Shown: piece after piece, positions 53,726 through 63,680 of the stretch
Position numbering within the stretch: position 1 is the first letter of the stretch
How the letters are laid out: every line of letters starts with the position of its first letter
Assembly: GCF_002531755.2 (NCBI RefSeq)
Contig: NZ_CP034998.1
Coordinates: 310,001 to 374,000, forward strand
Direction of reading: 5' to 3'
Length of the DNA: 64,000 nucleotides
Source: Rhizobium acidisoli
GTDB lineage: Bacteria > Pseudomonadota > Alphaproteobacteria > Rhizobiales > Rhizobiaceae
Position numbers and translations under genes: made by a program
The notes under the pieces: generated by a model
The model's input: only the letters and a program-made list of their open reading frames with translations
The model's database searches: none
Told to the model about the DNA's origin: nothing

Positions 53726-53876
53726 GGCCTGCATGACTGGCCGGGTTCGCAAAGAGCCCGGCCATCGCAGGATATATTGTGATTGGGCAATACAAACAGA
53801 TTGACGATGACCGGCGCTGACCCGTCAGAATAACAACCGGTCGCAATAAGATCAGGGGAAGCAGGGGAGGGACGAA

Positions 53877-54890
53877 ATGCTGTTGCAGATAGTGTCCGCT
53901 TTGGGCGTCGTGGTCGTCGCCGTTTTGGCGTGCTCGGCCTATTTCTATTTTTCGAACAAGATCCTGGATCTCGCGCTGCCGGTCAAGGATGGCGACATCC
54001 GCGCCGCCTCGCGCAATCTCAACCGCCGTGCCCTCGTGCGGCCGTGGTTGTTCGTCGGTCCGGCGCTCTTCCTGCTCGTCGTCTATCTCGTCTATCCCGT
54101 CGTTGCGACCTTCATCCTCTCCTTCTACGATCGCGCCGGCGAACAATTCGTCGGCGTCGCCAACTATCAATGGGCACTCGGCGACCGCGAATTCCGCCAG
54201 TCGATCTTCAACAACATCCTCTGGCTCGCCGTCGTGCCGGCCGCCTGCACCTTTTTCGGCCTCGTCATCGCCGTGATGACCGATCGCATCTGGTGGGGCA
54301 ATATCGCCAAAAGCATCGTCTTCATGCCGATGGCGATTTCCTTCGTCGGCGCCTCGGTCATCTGGAAATTCATCTATGAATATCGCGGCGGCAACGACGT
54401 CCAGATCGGCCTCTTGAACGCCATCGTCCAGACGTTCGGCGGCACGCCCGAGGTGTGGATCTCCGTTCCCTTCTGGAACAATTTCTTCCTGATGGTCATC
54501 CTGATCTGGATCCAGACCGGTTTTGCCATGGTCATCCTGTCGGCTGCCCTCCGCGGCATTCCCGAGGAGACGATCGAGGCCGCCGTCATCGACGGCGCCA
54601 ATGGCTGGCAGATCTTCTGGCGCATCATGGTGCCGCAAGTCTGGGGCTCGATCGCGGTCGTCTGGACGACGATCACCATCCTCGTCCTCAAGGTCTTCGA
54701 TATCGTGCTGACCATGACCAACGGCCAGTGGCAGTCGATGGTGCTGGCGAACCTGATGTTCAACTGGCTGTTTCGCGGCGGCGGCGATTCCGGCCGAAGT
54801 GCTGTTATCGCCATCATCATCATGCTCGCCGTCACACCGATCATGGTCTGGAACGTGCGCCGCGCCAACCGCGAACTGAAGGGCCATTGA
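53877..54890 (+). CDS. aglF: Alpha-glucoside ABC transporter permease AglF
   Basis: Inner membrane permease (MalF type), 337 residues. It starts with a membrane segment (QIVSALGVVVVAVLACSAYF), then a short cytoplasmic stretch, followed by the core set of membrane segments. The EAA loop that contacts the ATPase reads IPEETIEAAVIDGANGWQIF. It lies 187 bases after aglE and is followed by aglG after one base. Confidence 0.95.
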   Translation: MLLQIVSALGVVVVAVLACSAYFYFSNKILDLALPVKDGDIRAASRNLNRRALVRPWLFVGPALFLLVVYLVYPVVATFILSFYDRAGEQFVGVANYQWALGDREFRQSIFNNILWLAVVPAACTFFGLVIAVMTDRIWWGNIAKSIVFMPMAISFVGASVIWKFIYEYRGGNDVQIGLLNAIVQTFGGTPEVWISVPFWNNFFLMVILIWIQTGFAMVILSAALRGIPEETIEAAVIDGANGWQIFWRIMVPQVWGSIAVVWTTITILVLKVFDIVLTMTNGQWQSMVLANLMFNWLFRGGGDSGRSAVIAIIIMLAVTPIMVWNVRRANRELKGH

Positions 54891-54891
54891 G

Positions 54892-56055
54892 ATGACCGCT
54901 GTTGGAAGCTATTTCAAGATCGGCCCCGCCCGTCTCTTCGTTCACGCCGCAGTTCTGTTGATCGTCATCGTCTGGCTGATCCCGACGCTCGGCATCTTCG
55001 TCAGTGCGCTGCGCGACAAGGATCAGATCGTCGTTTCCGGCTGGTGGACGGCCTTCGTCGGTTCGACGCAGACCGTCGCCGTCCGCCTGGGCACGCCGGA
55101 CCAGCAGCAGCAGGAAGGCGCAACCTACGTCATCACAGGCAACGTGCTGGAGGGTCAGACCGGCCGTTCGGTAAAAGCCTTCGGCAACCGCGTGCAGCAG
55201 CCGGCCGCCTTCGAAGCCGGTCAGACCGCCGATCTCGGCGACGGCGAAAGCCTGCAGATCAACAGCGACGGCAGCTACCGCTATATGAAGAACGCTGCCT
55301 TTTCGCCCGACGAAAGGCCGCGGCGAATCTATGCGTCGGTTTCCGCGCCGCCGGAGTTCACGCTGCAGAACTACAAGACGGTTCTTACCGGCGAGGGCAT
55401 CGGCCAGTCCTTCATCAATTCGCTGACCGTGACGATCCCGGCGACGATCATCCCGATCCTGATCGCCGCCTTTGCCGCCTATGCGCTGAGTTGGATGGAG
55501 TTTCCCGGCCGGGCGCTGCTGATTGCGCTCGTCGTCGGCCTGATCGTCGTGCCGCTGCAGATGTCGCTGATCCCGCTGCTGCGCCTCTATAACGAAATCG
55601 GCAACCTGCTCGGCCAGCCGTCCAAGACCTATCCCGGCATCTGGCTCGCCCACACCGCCTTCGGCATGCCGCTCGCCATCTATCTCCTGCGGGCCTATAT
55701 CGCCGGCCTGCCGAAGGAGATCATCGAATCCGCCCGCGTCGACGGCGCCACCGACTTCGAGATCTTTACTCGCATCGTATTGCCTTTGTCCTTCCCGGCA
55801 CTCGCCTCCTTCGCCATCTTTCAGTTCCTGTGGGTGTGGAACGATCTGCTTGTCGCCATGGTCTTCCTCGGCACCGACAAGGACCACCTCGTTCTCACAG
55901 GCAGCCTGAACGCGCTGCTCGGCTCGCGCGGCGGCAATTGGGAGATTTTGACGGCGTCGGCCTTCGTCACCATCATCGTGCCGCTGCTCGTCTTCTTCGG
56001 GCTGCAGCGTTATCTGGTGCGCGGCCTGCTGGCGGGTTCGGTCAAGGGAGGCTGA
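54892..56055 (+). CDS. aglG: Alpha-glucoside ABC transporter permease AglG, with large periplasmic insertion
   Basis: MalG-type permease of 387 residues, about 100 longer than usual. The extra part lies between the first membrane segment (VLLIVIVWLIPTLGIFVSAL) and the second. It is a polar, beta-rich domain with ATYVITGNVLEGQTGRSVKA and INSDGSYRYMKNAAFSPDER. The EAA loop is LPKEIIESARVDGATDFEIF. It forms the channel with AglF. Confidence 0.95.
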   Translation: MTAVGSYFKIGPARLFVHAAVLLIVIVWLIPTLGIFVSALRDKDQIVVSGWWTAFVGSTQTVAVRLGTPDQQQQEGATYVITGNVLEGQTGRSVKAFGNRVQQPAAFEAGQTADLGDGESLQINSDGSYRYMKNAAFSPDERPRRIYASVSAPPEFTLQNYKTVLTGEGIGQSFINSLTVTIPATIIPILIAAFAAYALSWMEFPGRALLIALVVGLIVVPLQMSLIPLLRLYNEIGNLLGQPSKTYPGIWLAHTAFGMPLAIYLLRAYIAGLPKEIIESARVDGATDFEIFTRIVLPLSFPALASFAIFQFLWVWNDLLVAMVFLGTDKDHLVLTGSLNALLGSRGGNWEILTASAFVTIIVPLLVFFGLQRYLVRGLLAGSVKGG

Positions 56056-56089
56056 CCATTTCCAAACGTGACTTCAGACAGGATATTCC

Positions 56090-57742
56090 ATGAACGTGGC
56101 TTCCCAATCGATCTCGACCCCCGATAAGGACTGGTGGCGCGGCGCGGTGATCTATCAGATCTACCCGCGCTCCTACCAGGATTCGAACGGCGACGGCATC
56201 GGCGACCTGAAGGGCATCACCGCCCGCCTGCCGCATGTGGCAAGCCTCGGCGTCGATGCGATCTGGATCTCGCCCTTCTTCACCTCGCCGATGCGCGATT
56301 TCGGTTACGACGTTTCCGACTACGAAAATGTCGATTCGATCTTCGGCACGCTGGTGGATTTCGACACGATGATCGCTGAGGCCCATCGCCTCGGCATCCG
56401 CGTGATGATCGACCTTGTCATCTCGCACAGCTCGGATCAGCACCCCTGGTTCGTGCAAAGCCGCTCCAGCAAGACCAACGCCAAGGCCGATTGGTATGTC
56501 TGGGCCGACGCCAAGCCGGATGGCACGCCGCCGAACAACTGGCTGTCGATCTTCGGCGGCTCGGCATGGGCGTGGGATCCGACGCGCATGCAATATTACC
56601 TGCACAACTTCCTGACCTCGCAGCCGGATATGAACCTGCATAATCCTGAGGTACAGGACCGTCTGCTCGACGTCGTGCGCTTCTGGCTCAACCGCGGCGT
56701 CGACGGCTTCCGTCTCGACACCATCAATTTCTATTTCCACGATCCGCTGTTGCGCGACAATCCGGCACTTGCGCCTGAACGCCGCAACGCCTCGACGGCG
56801 CCGGCGGTCAATCCCTATAATTTCCAGGAGCATGTCTACGACAAGAACCGGCCTGAGAACCTTGCCTTCCTGAAGCGCTTCCGCGCCGTTCTGGAAGAAT
56901 TCCCGGCGATTGCCGCCGTCGGCGAAGTCGGCGACAGCCAGCGCGGCCTCGAAATCGTCGGCGAATATACCTCCGGCAACGACAAGATGCATATGTGTTA
57001 CGCCTTCGAATTCCTCGCCCCCGATCCGCTGACGGCCGAGCGCGTCGAAGAGGTGATGCAGGATTTCGAAGCCGCAGCACCGGATGGCTGGGCCTGCTGG
57101 GCCTTCTCCAATCATGACGTCATGCGCCATGTCAGCCGCTGGGGCGGGCTGGTCGCCGATCATGACGCTTTCGCCAAGCTCTATGCCTCGCTGCTGCTGA
57201 CGCTGCGCGGCTCGGTATGCCTCTATCAGGGTGAGGAGCTGGCGCTGACCGAGGCCGATCTCGCCTATCAGGATCTGCAGGATCCCTACGGCATCCAGTT
57301 CTGGCCGGAGTTCAAGGGCCGCGACGGCTGCCGCACGCCGATGGTCTGGGACAGCCAGGTCGCCCAGGGCGGCTTTTCAACAGTCAAGCCCTGGCTGCCG
57401 GTGCCGGTCGAGCATATCCTGCGCGCCGTCAGCGTCCAGCAGGGCGACGAGGCTTCGGTGCTGGAGCACTATCGCCGCTTCATCGCTTTCCGCAAACTGC
57501 ACCCGGCCTTTGCCAAGGGCGAGATCGAATTCGAGGAACCGCAGGGCGACGCCCTGGTCTTCACCCGTGAATGCGGCAACGAGAAGCTGCTCTGCATCTT
57601 CAACATGAGCCCGGCCGAAACCGGGGTCACTTTGCCCGGCGGAGAATGGCAGGCGTTGACGGGGCATGGCTTTATCAGCAACAACTATGGCGACAAGATC
57701 GATATTCCGGCCTGGGGGGCGTATTTCGCCCGTCTCGCTTAA
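56090..57742 (+). CDS. aglA: Alpha-glucosidase AglA (GH13)
   Basis: Hydrolyses imported alpha-glucosides to hexoses in the cytoplasm (no signal peptide). The 550-residue GH13 enzyme begins WWRGAVIYQIYPRSYQDSNG. The catalytic region shows VDGFRLDTINFYFHD (nucleophile Asp), AVGEVGDSQ (acid Glu) and AFSNHDVMRH (third Asp). LYQGEELALTEADLAYQDLQ supports the oligo-1,6/alpha-glucosidase group. It follows aglG after 34 bases in the operon. Confidence 0.95.
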   Translation: MNVASQSISTPDKDWWRGAVIYQIYPRSYQDSNGDGIGDLKGITARLPHVASLGVDAIWISPFFTSPMRDFGYDVSDYENVDSIFGTLVDFDTMIAEAHRLGIRVMIDLVISHSSDQHPWFVQSRSSKTNAKADWYVWADAKPDGTPPNNWLSIFGGSAWAWDPTRMQYYLHNFLTSQPDMNLHNPEVQDRLLDVVRFWLNRGVDGFRLDTINFYFHDPLLRDNPALAPERRNASTAPAVNPYNFQEHVYDKNRPENLAFLKRFRAVLEEFPAIAAVGEVGDSQRGLEIVGEYTSGNDKMHMCYAFEFLAPDPLTAERVEEVMQDFEAAAPDGWACWAFSNHDVMRHVSRWGGLVADHDAFAKLYASLLLTLRGSVCLYQGEELALTEADLAYQDLQDPYGIQFWPEFKGRDGCRTPMVWDSQVAQGGFSTVKPWLPVPVEHILRAVSVQQGDEASVLEHYRRFIAFRKLHPAFAKGEIEFEEPQGDALVFTRECGNEKLLCIFNMSPAETGVTLPGGEWQALTGHGFISNNYGDKIDIPAWGAYFARLA

Positions 57743-57763
57743 GGATCAGCAGGGGAGAGAGAC

Positions 57764-58852
57764 ATGACTGGACTGACGCTGAAGGATATCCGCAAATCCT
57801 ACGGTTCCGTGGATGTTCTCCACGGCATCGACCTCGATATCAAGCAAGGCGAATTCATCGTCTTCGTCGGCCCGTCCGGCTGCGGCAAGTCCACGCTTCT
57901 GCGCATGATCGCCGGTCTCGAGGCGATCACCGGCGGCGAGATGTATATTGACGGCCATCTCGTCAATGACGTGCCGCCCTCCAAGCGCGGCATCGCCATG
58001 GTCTTCCAGTCCTACGCGCTCTACCCCCACATGACCGTCTTCGACAACATGGCTTTCGGCATGAAGATCGCCGGCGAAAGCAAGCAGGAGATCGACCGCC
58101 GCGTCAAGGCGGCGGCCGAGAGCCTGCAACTGACCAAATATCTCGACCGCCTGCCGAAGGCGCTCTCCGGTGGCCAGCGCCAGCGCGTGGCGATCGGCCG
58201 CGCCATCTGCCGCGATCCGAAGGTCTTCCTGTTCGACGAGCCGCTCTCCAACCTCGATGCCGCGCTACGCGTCGCCACCCGCATCGAGATCGCCCGCCTG
58301 AACGAACAGATGGCCGATACGACGATGATCTACGTGACCCACGACCAGGTCGAGGCGATGACGCTTGCCGACCGCATCGTCGTTCTCTCCGCCGGCAATA
58401 TCGAGCAGGTCGGCGCGCCGCTGGAACTCTACGAGCGCCCGGCCAACCTCTTCGTCGCCAAATTCATCGGCTCGCCGGCGATGAACATCATCCCGGCGAC
58501 GGTCGCCGCGACCGGAAACCAGACGACAGTGACGCTGACCGGCGGCATGTCGGTGACCCTCGATGTGGCGACCGACGCTTCCGAAAAGGGCAAGCAGGCA
58601 AGCTTCGGCGTTCGTCCGGAGGATCTGAGGATCGCAGATGGTGCCGACTATCTTTTCGAGGGCGAGGTATCGATCGTCGAAGCGCTCGGCGAAGTGACAC
58701 TGCTCTATATCGAAGGCCTGGTCCCGGGCGAACCGATCGTCGTCAAACTGCCCGGCATCTACGATGTGAAGAAGGGTCAGAAGATGCGTTTTGCCGCCGA
58801 CAGGCAGAAGCTGCATCTGTTTGATGCAACCGGCCATAGCTACCGGAAATAA
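57764..58852 (+). CDS. aglK: Alpha-glucoside ABC transporter ATP-binding protein AglK
   Basis: MalK/UgpC-type ATPase of 362 residues that powers AglF/AglG. Walker A GPSGCGKSTLL, signature LSGGQRQRVAIGR, Walker B VFLFDEPLSNLDA and switch His in TMIYVTHDQVEAMT are all present. A C-terminal regulatory (TOBE) domain covers about 235-362. Last gene of aglEFGAK. Confidence 0.96.
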   Translation: MTGLTLKDIRKSYGSVDVLHGIDLDIKQGEFIVFVGPSGCGKSTLLRMIAGLEAITGGEMYIDGHLVNDVPPSKRGIAMVFQSYALYPHMTVFDNMAFGMKIAGESKQEIDRRVKAAAESLQLTKYLDRLPKALSGGQRQRVAIGRAICRDPKVFLFDEPLSNLDAALRVATRIEIARLNEQMADTTMIYVTHDQVEAMTLADRIVVLSAGNIEQVGAPLELYERPANLFVAKFIGSPAMNIIPATVAATGNQTTVTLTGGMSVTLDVATDASEKGKQASFGVRPEDLRIADGADYLFEGEVSIVEALGEVTLLYIEGLVPGEPIVVKLPGIYDVKKGQKMRFAADRQKLHLFDATGHSYRK

Positions 58853-58969
58853 GGCGGCCAATTTTGGGGTGATGATCTGAGGAATTGTGCCTGACGGGCC
58901 AAATTCTCACTTTCTGTTAAAGATCGGCTGCTACCTTTTCCCAGTCAATTTAAGAGGGGGGATAAGCAA

Positions 58970-59383
58970 GTGGCCGCTTCAAATCCGTCACAGCCAAAGT
59001 CTCATTTCCTGAGCAAGGAAGAATCCTTCATGTATGACCGCGAGCAGCGGTTCAAGATGGAGGACACGATGAATGCCGCGCGCATCGAATATACTGAAAA
59101 GGGCGTCATGCACGCGGCTTCGCGCCGCTGCGATATCGTCCGTATTTCAATGAGCAGCGCGACGCTCGCGATCCTCACTCAGTTCAACCTGCCGAAGCAG
59201 TTCTATCTGGATATTCCGGATGCCCGCATCACCAAGGTTGGCTGCCTGCTAATGAAGGTCAACGCCAACAACACGATCGAAGTCCGCTTCCTGCGCCTCT
59301 TGACGCAAAAGGAGCTGAACAAGATCTTCGTCTACAGCACCCATCCGGCGCACCGCGACTACGTGCTTGATATCCGCGCCTAA
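58970..59383 (+). CDS. Small PilZ-like protein
   Basis: Product of 137 residues, starting GTG with GAGGGGGG upstream. A short N-terminal stretch is followed by a beta-rich domain: [20 protein letters not shown], then [20 protein letters not shown] and [16 protein letters not shown]. The layout recalls PilZ domains. The Arg motif is present as DREQRF, but the (D/N)xSxxG motif is not clear, so c-di-GMP binding is doubtful. It is followed by a bidirectional terminator. Its stop overlaps the end of the frameshifted edd frame by 4 bases. Function unknown. Confidence 0.72.
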   Translation: MAASNPSQPKSHFLSKEESFMYDREQRFKMEDTMNAARIEYTEKGVMHAASRRCDIVRISMSSATLAILTQFNLPKQFYLDIPDARITKVGCLLMKVNANNTIEVRFLRLLTQKELNKIFVYSTHPAHRDYVLDIRA

Positions 59384-61284
59384 GCGAGCGCAAGACTGAT
59401 ACAGAAAACCCGCGGGTGCTTCGTGCCCCCGCGGGTTTTTGTTTGTCTCCGGCAACGACGCTCAGTGGTGGAAGAGCACGCTGGCGCCCTGATCCGAAGC
59501 GCCGACGGCGCGGCGGAAGGGGCGAAGAGTTCGCGGCCCATGCCGAATTCATTGTCGGAGAGATCGACGGTTACCGGCTCGCGCTCGGCCATATCGGCCG
59601 CATCGACGAGCAGCTCGAGTGTGCCCTTGATTGCGTCCAGGCGGATGATGTCGCCCTCGCGGATGCGGGCGATCGGGCCGCCGTCGACCGCCTCGGGTGT
59701 CACATGGATCGCGGCCGGCACCTTGCCAGAGGCCCCCGACATGCGCCCGTCGGTCAAAAGCGCCACGCGGAAACCGCGGTCCTGCAGTACGCCGAGCGGC
59801 GGCGTCAGCTTGTGCAGCTCCGGCATGCCGTTCGCCTTCGGGCCCTGGAAGCGCACGACGGCGATGAAATCGCGGTTGAGCTTGCCCTCCTTGAAGGCGT
59901 CCTGCAGCTCCTGCTGGCTGTGGAAGATGATCGCCGGCGCCTCGATGATGTGACGCTCCGGCTTGACGGCGGAGATCTTGATCACCGCCTTGCCGAGATT
60001 GCCGCGCAGCATCTTCAGCCCGCCATTCGCCTGGAACGGCGTCTCGATGCTAGAGAGAACCTTGGGATCGACGCTCTTTTCCGGCGACGGCTCGCGCCGG
60101 ACGGTGCCGTTTTCGCCGAGCCGGGCATCGACAGTATAGGCTTGAAGACCCTGGCCGAAGACGGTGCGCACGTCGTCATGCACCAAGCCGTGCTTCAGGA
60201 GTTCCTTGATGAGGAAGCCCATGCCGCCGGCCGCCTGGAAATGGTTCACGTCGGCAAGCCCGTTCGGATAGACGCGGGCAAGCAGCGGCACCACTTCCGA
60301 AAGCTCGGCAATATCCTGCCAGGTGAGCTGGATGCCGGCCGCGCGCGCCATGGCGACGAGGTGAAGCGTGTGGTTCGTCGAGCCGCCGGTCGCATGCAGG
60401 CCGACGACGCCGTTGACGACCGAGCGCTCGTCGATCATCTCGCCGGCCGGGGTGAATTCATTGCCGAGCGCGGTGATCGCCAGCGCCCGCTTGGCGGCTT
60501 CGCGCGTCAGCGCTTCGCGCAGCGGCGTGCCGGGATTGATGAAGGAGGAGCCGGGTAAGTGGAATCCCATGATCTCCATCAGCATCTGGTTGGAATTGGC
60601 GGTGCCGTAGAAGGTGCAGGTGCCTGGGCCGTGATAGGATTTGGACTCGGCTTCCAGGAGCTCGGCGCGGCCGACCTTACCCTCGGCGAAGAGCTGGCGC
60701 ACGCGCGACTTTTCGTCGTTCGGCAGGCCTGTCGTCATCGGGCCGGCCGGCACGAAGATCGACGGCAGATGCCCGAAGGAGAGCGCGGCGATGACGAGGC
60801 CCGGCACGATCTTGTCGCAGACGCCGAGGAAGAGAGCGGCATCGAACATATTGTGCGACAAGCCGACGCCCGCCGACATGGCGATCAGGTCGCGCGAGAA
60901 CAGCGAAAGCTCCATGCCCGGTTGGCCCTGGGTGACGCCGTCGCACATTGCCGGCACGCCGCCTGCCACCTGCGCCACGCCGCCTGCCTCTGCGGCCGCC
61001 TCGCGGATGATCGCCGGATAGGTCTCGAACGGCTGGTGGGCCGAGAGCATGTCGTTGTAGGCGGTGATGATGCCGAGATTGGGGATATGGTCGCCGGCGA
61101 GCGCATCCTTATCGGCGGGGGAACAGACCGCAAAGCCGTGGGCGAGGTTAGCGCAGCCGAGCACCGAGCGCTGGACGCCCTTGGAAGCGGCGGCGCGCAG
61201 GCGCTCCAGATACCGCTCGCGGGTTGGCTTCGAGCGTTCGACAATGCGATCGGTGATCGCAGAAATGCGTGCGTGAGCGGACAT
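59380..61284 (-). CDS. edd: Phosphogluconate dehydratase Edd, with a probable 3' frameshift
   Basis: Entner-Doudoroff enzyme converting 6-phosphogluconate to 2-keto-3-deoxy-6-phosphogluconate; an iron-sulfur dehydratase. Features include [34 protein letters not shown] and [20 protein letters not shown]. The frame is normal up to GMGRELFAP, then becomes [20 protein letters not shown]. Restoring one base in the GGGG run at 59519-59522 (plus strand) gives [18 protein letters not shown] and a stop at 59462-59464, a typical ending near 606 residues. The frame as written continues through the terminator. Either a real frameshift or a sequence error. Last gene of zwf-pgl-edd. Confidence 0.93.
   Translation of the reverse strand: MSAHARISAITDRIVERSKPTRERYLERLRAAASKGVQRSVLGCANLAHGFAVCSPADKDALAGDHIPNLGIITAYNDMLSAHQPFETYPAIIREAAAEAGGVAQVAGGVPAMCDGVTQGQPGMELSLFSRDLIAMSAGVGLSHNMFDAALFLGVCDKIVPGLVIAALSFGHLPSIFVPAGPMTTGLPNDEKSRVRQLFAEGKVGRAELLEAESKSYHGPGTCTFYGTANSNQMLMEIMGFHLPGSSFINPGTPLREALTREAAKRALAITALGNEFTPAGEMIDERSVVNGVVGLHATGGSTNHTLHLVAMARAAGIQLTWQDIAELSEVVPLLARVYPNGLADVNHFQAAGGMGFLIKELLKHGLVHDDVRTVFGQGLQAYTVDARLGENGTVRREPSPEKSVDPKVLSSIETPFQANGGLKMLRGNLGKAVIKISAVKPERHIIEAPAIIFHSQQELQDAFKEGKLNRDFIAVVRFQGPKANGMPELHKLTPPLGVLQDRGFRVALLTDGRMSGASGKVPAAIHVTPEAVDGGPIARIREGDIIRLDAIKGTLELLVDAADMAEREPVTVDLSDNEFGMGRELFAPSAAPSALRIRAPACSSTTERRCRRQTKTRGGTKHPRVFCISLALA
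59405..59439. terminator. Bidirectional terminator between the PilZ-like gene and edd
   Basis: AAAACCCGCGGG (59405-59416) pairs with CCCGCGGGTTTT (59428-59439), with A and T runs on either side. It serves both convergent genes. The edd frame as written reads through it, which supports a frameshift in edd. Confidence 0.87.
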
Positions 61285-61361
61285 GGAAGATCCCTGCCTT
61301 GTTCGTTGTCTAATCTGTTTCGGCGGCTCTGGCCTGATATTCGATCCGGATTGACGGTCGA

Positions 61362-62060
61362 TCAGGGAGCCCAGTAGATCTCGACCGGGGAAGTGGCCCG
61401 GCGCAGAATGGCGCGGATCGGCATGTCGGCCTCGTCACCGCTGCCTTCCGCCTTGGCGAGAACGTCTTTTTTGCCTTCGCCCTCAATATGGAGAACCAGG
61501 AGTGCGGCATCCTGAAGACTGGAGAAGGTAAAGGTCAGGCGCGGCTCGCCGGCCCCTTCCGCTTCCATGGTGATGATGCCGCGCGGCGTCGATGCATCGA
61601 GCGCCGTGGCAAGATTGCTGCCGCCGGGAAAGAACGAGGCGGTGTGGCCGTCGCCGCCCATGCCGAGGATGACGACGTCGAAGGGAATGCCGATTTCGGC
61701 GCTCTTTTCGGTCGCAAGCCGCGCGGCTTCCTCGACGGAGGCGGCCGGCTGGTAAAGCGGCACGAAACGCGCCGACTTCGCCTTGTTCTGCAAGAGATTG
61801 GCATCGACCAGCATATGGTTCGAGCGCGCATTGTCGGCCGGCACGAAACGTTCGTCGACAAGCGTGATCGTCACCTTGTCCCAGGCGATATCGCGCGTCG
61901 ACAGCACCTGGAAGAAGGCCTTCGGGGTCGAGCCGCCGGAAACGGCGATGGACGCCGTTCCGCGGGCTGAGATCGCCGCCGAAAGCGTATCGGCAACCTT
62001 GTCGGCGAGGCTGCCGGCGAGATCTGCGGGGCTGGCGAAGGAATGCAGGGTCGATGCCAT
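61362..62060 (-). CDS. pgl: 6-phosphogluconolactonase Pgl
   Basis: Hydrolyses 6-phosphogluconolactone to 6-phosphogluconate. The 232-residue product has the [17 protein letters not shown] loop, [18 protein letters not shown] and [19 protein letters not shown], all family marks. I chose ATG 62060 (AGGA upstream); an earlier in-frame start at 62084 overlaps zwf. It lies between zwf and edd and ends 77 bases before the edd start. Confidence 0.95.
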   Translation of the reverse strand: MASTLHSFASPADLAGSLADKVADTLSAAISARGTASIAVSGGSTPKAFFQVLSTRDIAWDKVTITLVDERFVPADNARSNHMLVDANLLQNKAKSARFVPLYQPAASVEEAARLATEKSAEIGIPFDVVILGMGGDGHTASFFPGGSNLATALDASTPRGIITMEAEGAGEPRLTFTFSSLQDAALLVLHIEGEGKKDVLAKAEGSGDEADMPIRAILRRATSPVEIYWAP

Positions 62061-62070
62061 CGGTTTCGTC

Positions 62071-63546
62071 CTAGATATCGTCATGCCAGGTGCGGCCGTC
62101 GCGCTCGATCAGCGCGATGGCCTGGCTCGGGCCCCAAGTGCCGGCGGTATAGCCCTGCACCTGCTGGCCGGTGGTTTCCCAACCCTTCAGGATCGGATCC
62201 ACCCATTTCCATGCCGCTTCGACTTCGTCGCGGCGCATGAACAGCGTCTGGTTGGAGCGGATCACGTCCATCAGCAGGCGCTCGTAAGCGTCGGGATTGC
62301 GGACGTTGAAGGCCTGGGCGAAGCTCATGTCGAGCGAGACGTTGCGCAGGCGCATGCCGCCTGGGCCCGGATCCTTGATCATCAGCGACTGCTTGACGCC
62401 CTCATCCGGCTGCAACCGGATGATCAGCTGGTTGGCGACGATGCGCCCGGCCGCCTGGTCGAAGATCGCATGCGGGATCGGCTTGAAGGTGATGACGATC
62501 TCGGACATGCGTCCAGTCAGGCGCTTGCCGGTGCGGATATAGAAGGGAACGCCGGCCCAGCGCCAATTGTTGATCTCCGCCTTGATGGCGACGAAGGTCT
62601 CGGTATTCGAGACGCCGCCTTCGAGCTCTTCCAGATAGCCCTTGACCGGGCCGCTGCCCGAGGCGCCGGCGCGATACTGGCCGCGGACCGTTGCCTGCTC
62701 GACATTGGAGGCATTGAGCGGCTTCAGCGCGCGCAGCACTTTCAGCTTCTCGTCGCGGACGGCTTCCGAATCCATCGACGAGGGCACTTCCATCGCCGTC
62801 AGGCAGAGCAGCTGCAGGATATGGTTCTGCACCATGTCGCGCAGCGCGCCCGCCGTATCGTAATAGCCGGCGCGGCCCTCGAGGCCGACCGCTTCAGCCA
62901 CGGTGATCTGCACGTGATCGATGTAGTTGGCGTTCCACAGCGGCTCATAGAGCGCGTTGGCGAAGCGCAGCGCCATCAGGTTCTGCACCGTTTCCTTGCC
63001 GAGATAGTGATCGATGCGGAAGATCTGTTCTTCCTTGAAGGCGCGGCCGATCGTGTCGTTGAGCTGCAGTGCCGAGGCGAGGTCGCGGCCGATCGGCTTC
63101 TCGACGACGATGCGGGTCGACTTGGTGATCAGCTTGTGGTCGTGGATCTTCTGCGAAATATCGCCGAAGATGCCGGGCGCGACGGCGAGGTAGAAGGCGC
63201 GCACGCGCTCCTTGCCTTCGTCGAGCAGCTTCTTCAGCTGGTCCCAGCCGGTGTCGGTGCGGGCGTCGACCGAGACGTAGTAGAGACGGGCACAGAACTT
63301 CTCCACCTCGGCTTCGTCATATTCGCCCTTCTTCAGGTGCTCGTTCAACGCATCCTTGGCGAATTTGCGGTATTCCTCATGGGAAAGCGGGCTGCGCGAA
63401 GCGCCGATCACCCGGGTCGGTTCGGAGAACTGGCCCTCGATCTGGCGATGGTAGAGCGCGGGCAGAAGCTTGCGTTCGGCAAGGTCGCCGCTGCCGCCGA
63501 AGACGACGTAATCAAAAGGCTCAACGGGAATAATCTGGCTGCTCAT
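62071..63546 (-). CDS. zwf: Glucose-6-phosphate 1-dehydrogenase Zwf
   Basis: Oxidises glucose-6-phosphate with NAD(P)+, the entry to the Entner-Doudoroff and pentose phosphate routes. The 491-residue protein has the nucleotide motif FGGSGDLAERKL, KPIGRDLASALQLN and the active-site signature RIDHYLGKETVQN. I start at ATG 63546 (protein MSSQIIPVEPFDYVVF); a TTG at 63561 is also in frame. First gene of zwf-pgl-edd. Confidence 0.97.
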   Translation of the reverse strand: MSSQIIPVEPFDYVVFGGSGDLAERKLLPALYHRQIEGQFSEPTRVIGASRSPLSHEEYRKFAKDALNEHLKKGEYDEAEVEKFCARLYYVSVDARTDTGWDQLKKLLDEGKERVRAFYLAVAPGIFGDISQKIHDHKLITKSTRIVVEKPIGRDLASALQLNDTIGRAFKEEQIFRIDHYLGKETVQNLMALRFANALYEPLWNANYIDHVQITVAEAVGLEGRAGYYDTAGALRDMVQNHILQLLCLTAMEVPSSMDSEAVRDEKLKVLRALKPLNASNVEQATVRGQYRAGASGSGPVKGYLEELEGGVSNTETFVAIKAEINNWRWAGVPFYIRTGKRLTGRMSEIVITFKPIPHAIFDQAAGRIVANQLIIRLQPDEGVKQSLMIKDPGPGGMRLRNVSLDMSFAQAFNVRNPDAYERLLMDVIRSNQTLFMRRDEVEAAWKWVDPILKGWETTGQQVQGYTAGTWGPSQAIALIERDGRTWHDDI

Positions 63547-63580
63547 GAGCTTGTCTCTCAATCAGGCTGGTTGGCGGCCC

Positions 63581-63604
63581 TTTTAATCTAATCGATTTAA
63601 AAAA
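63581..63604. promoter_or_regulatory. AT-rich near-palindrome upstream of zwf
   Basis: TTTTAATCTAATCGATTTAAAAAA contains the near-symmetric arms TTTAATC and GATTTAAA, 35 bases before the zwf start. It may be an operator or part of the zwf promoter. No factor can be assigned. The rest of the 134-base gap shows no gene. Confidence 0.3.
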
Positions 63605-63680
63605 GCCAGTGTGCAGTGCAATGAATCTGTCAGGCACCGGTTTTAGTGCGAATTTCCGGAAGAGGAAATGCGCAATCAGG

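Noticed and set aside
61783..63591. 602-codon plus-strand open frame opposite zwf and pgl
   Set aside because: It spans two well-supported minus-strand genes and has shadow-type composition.
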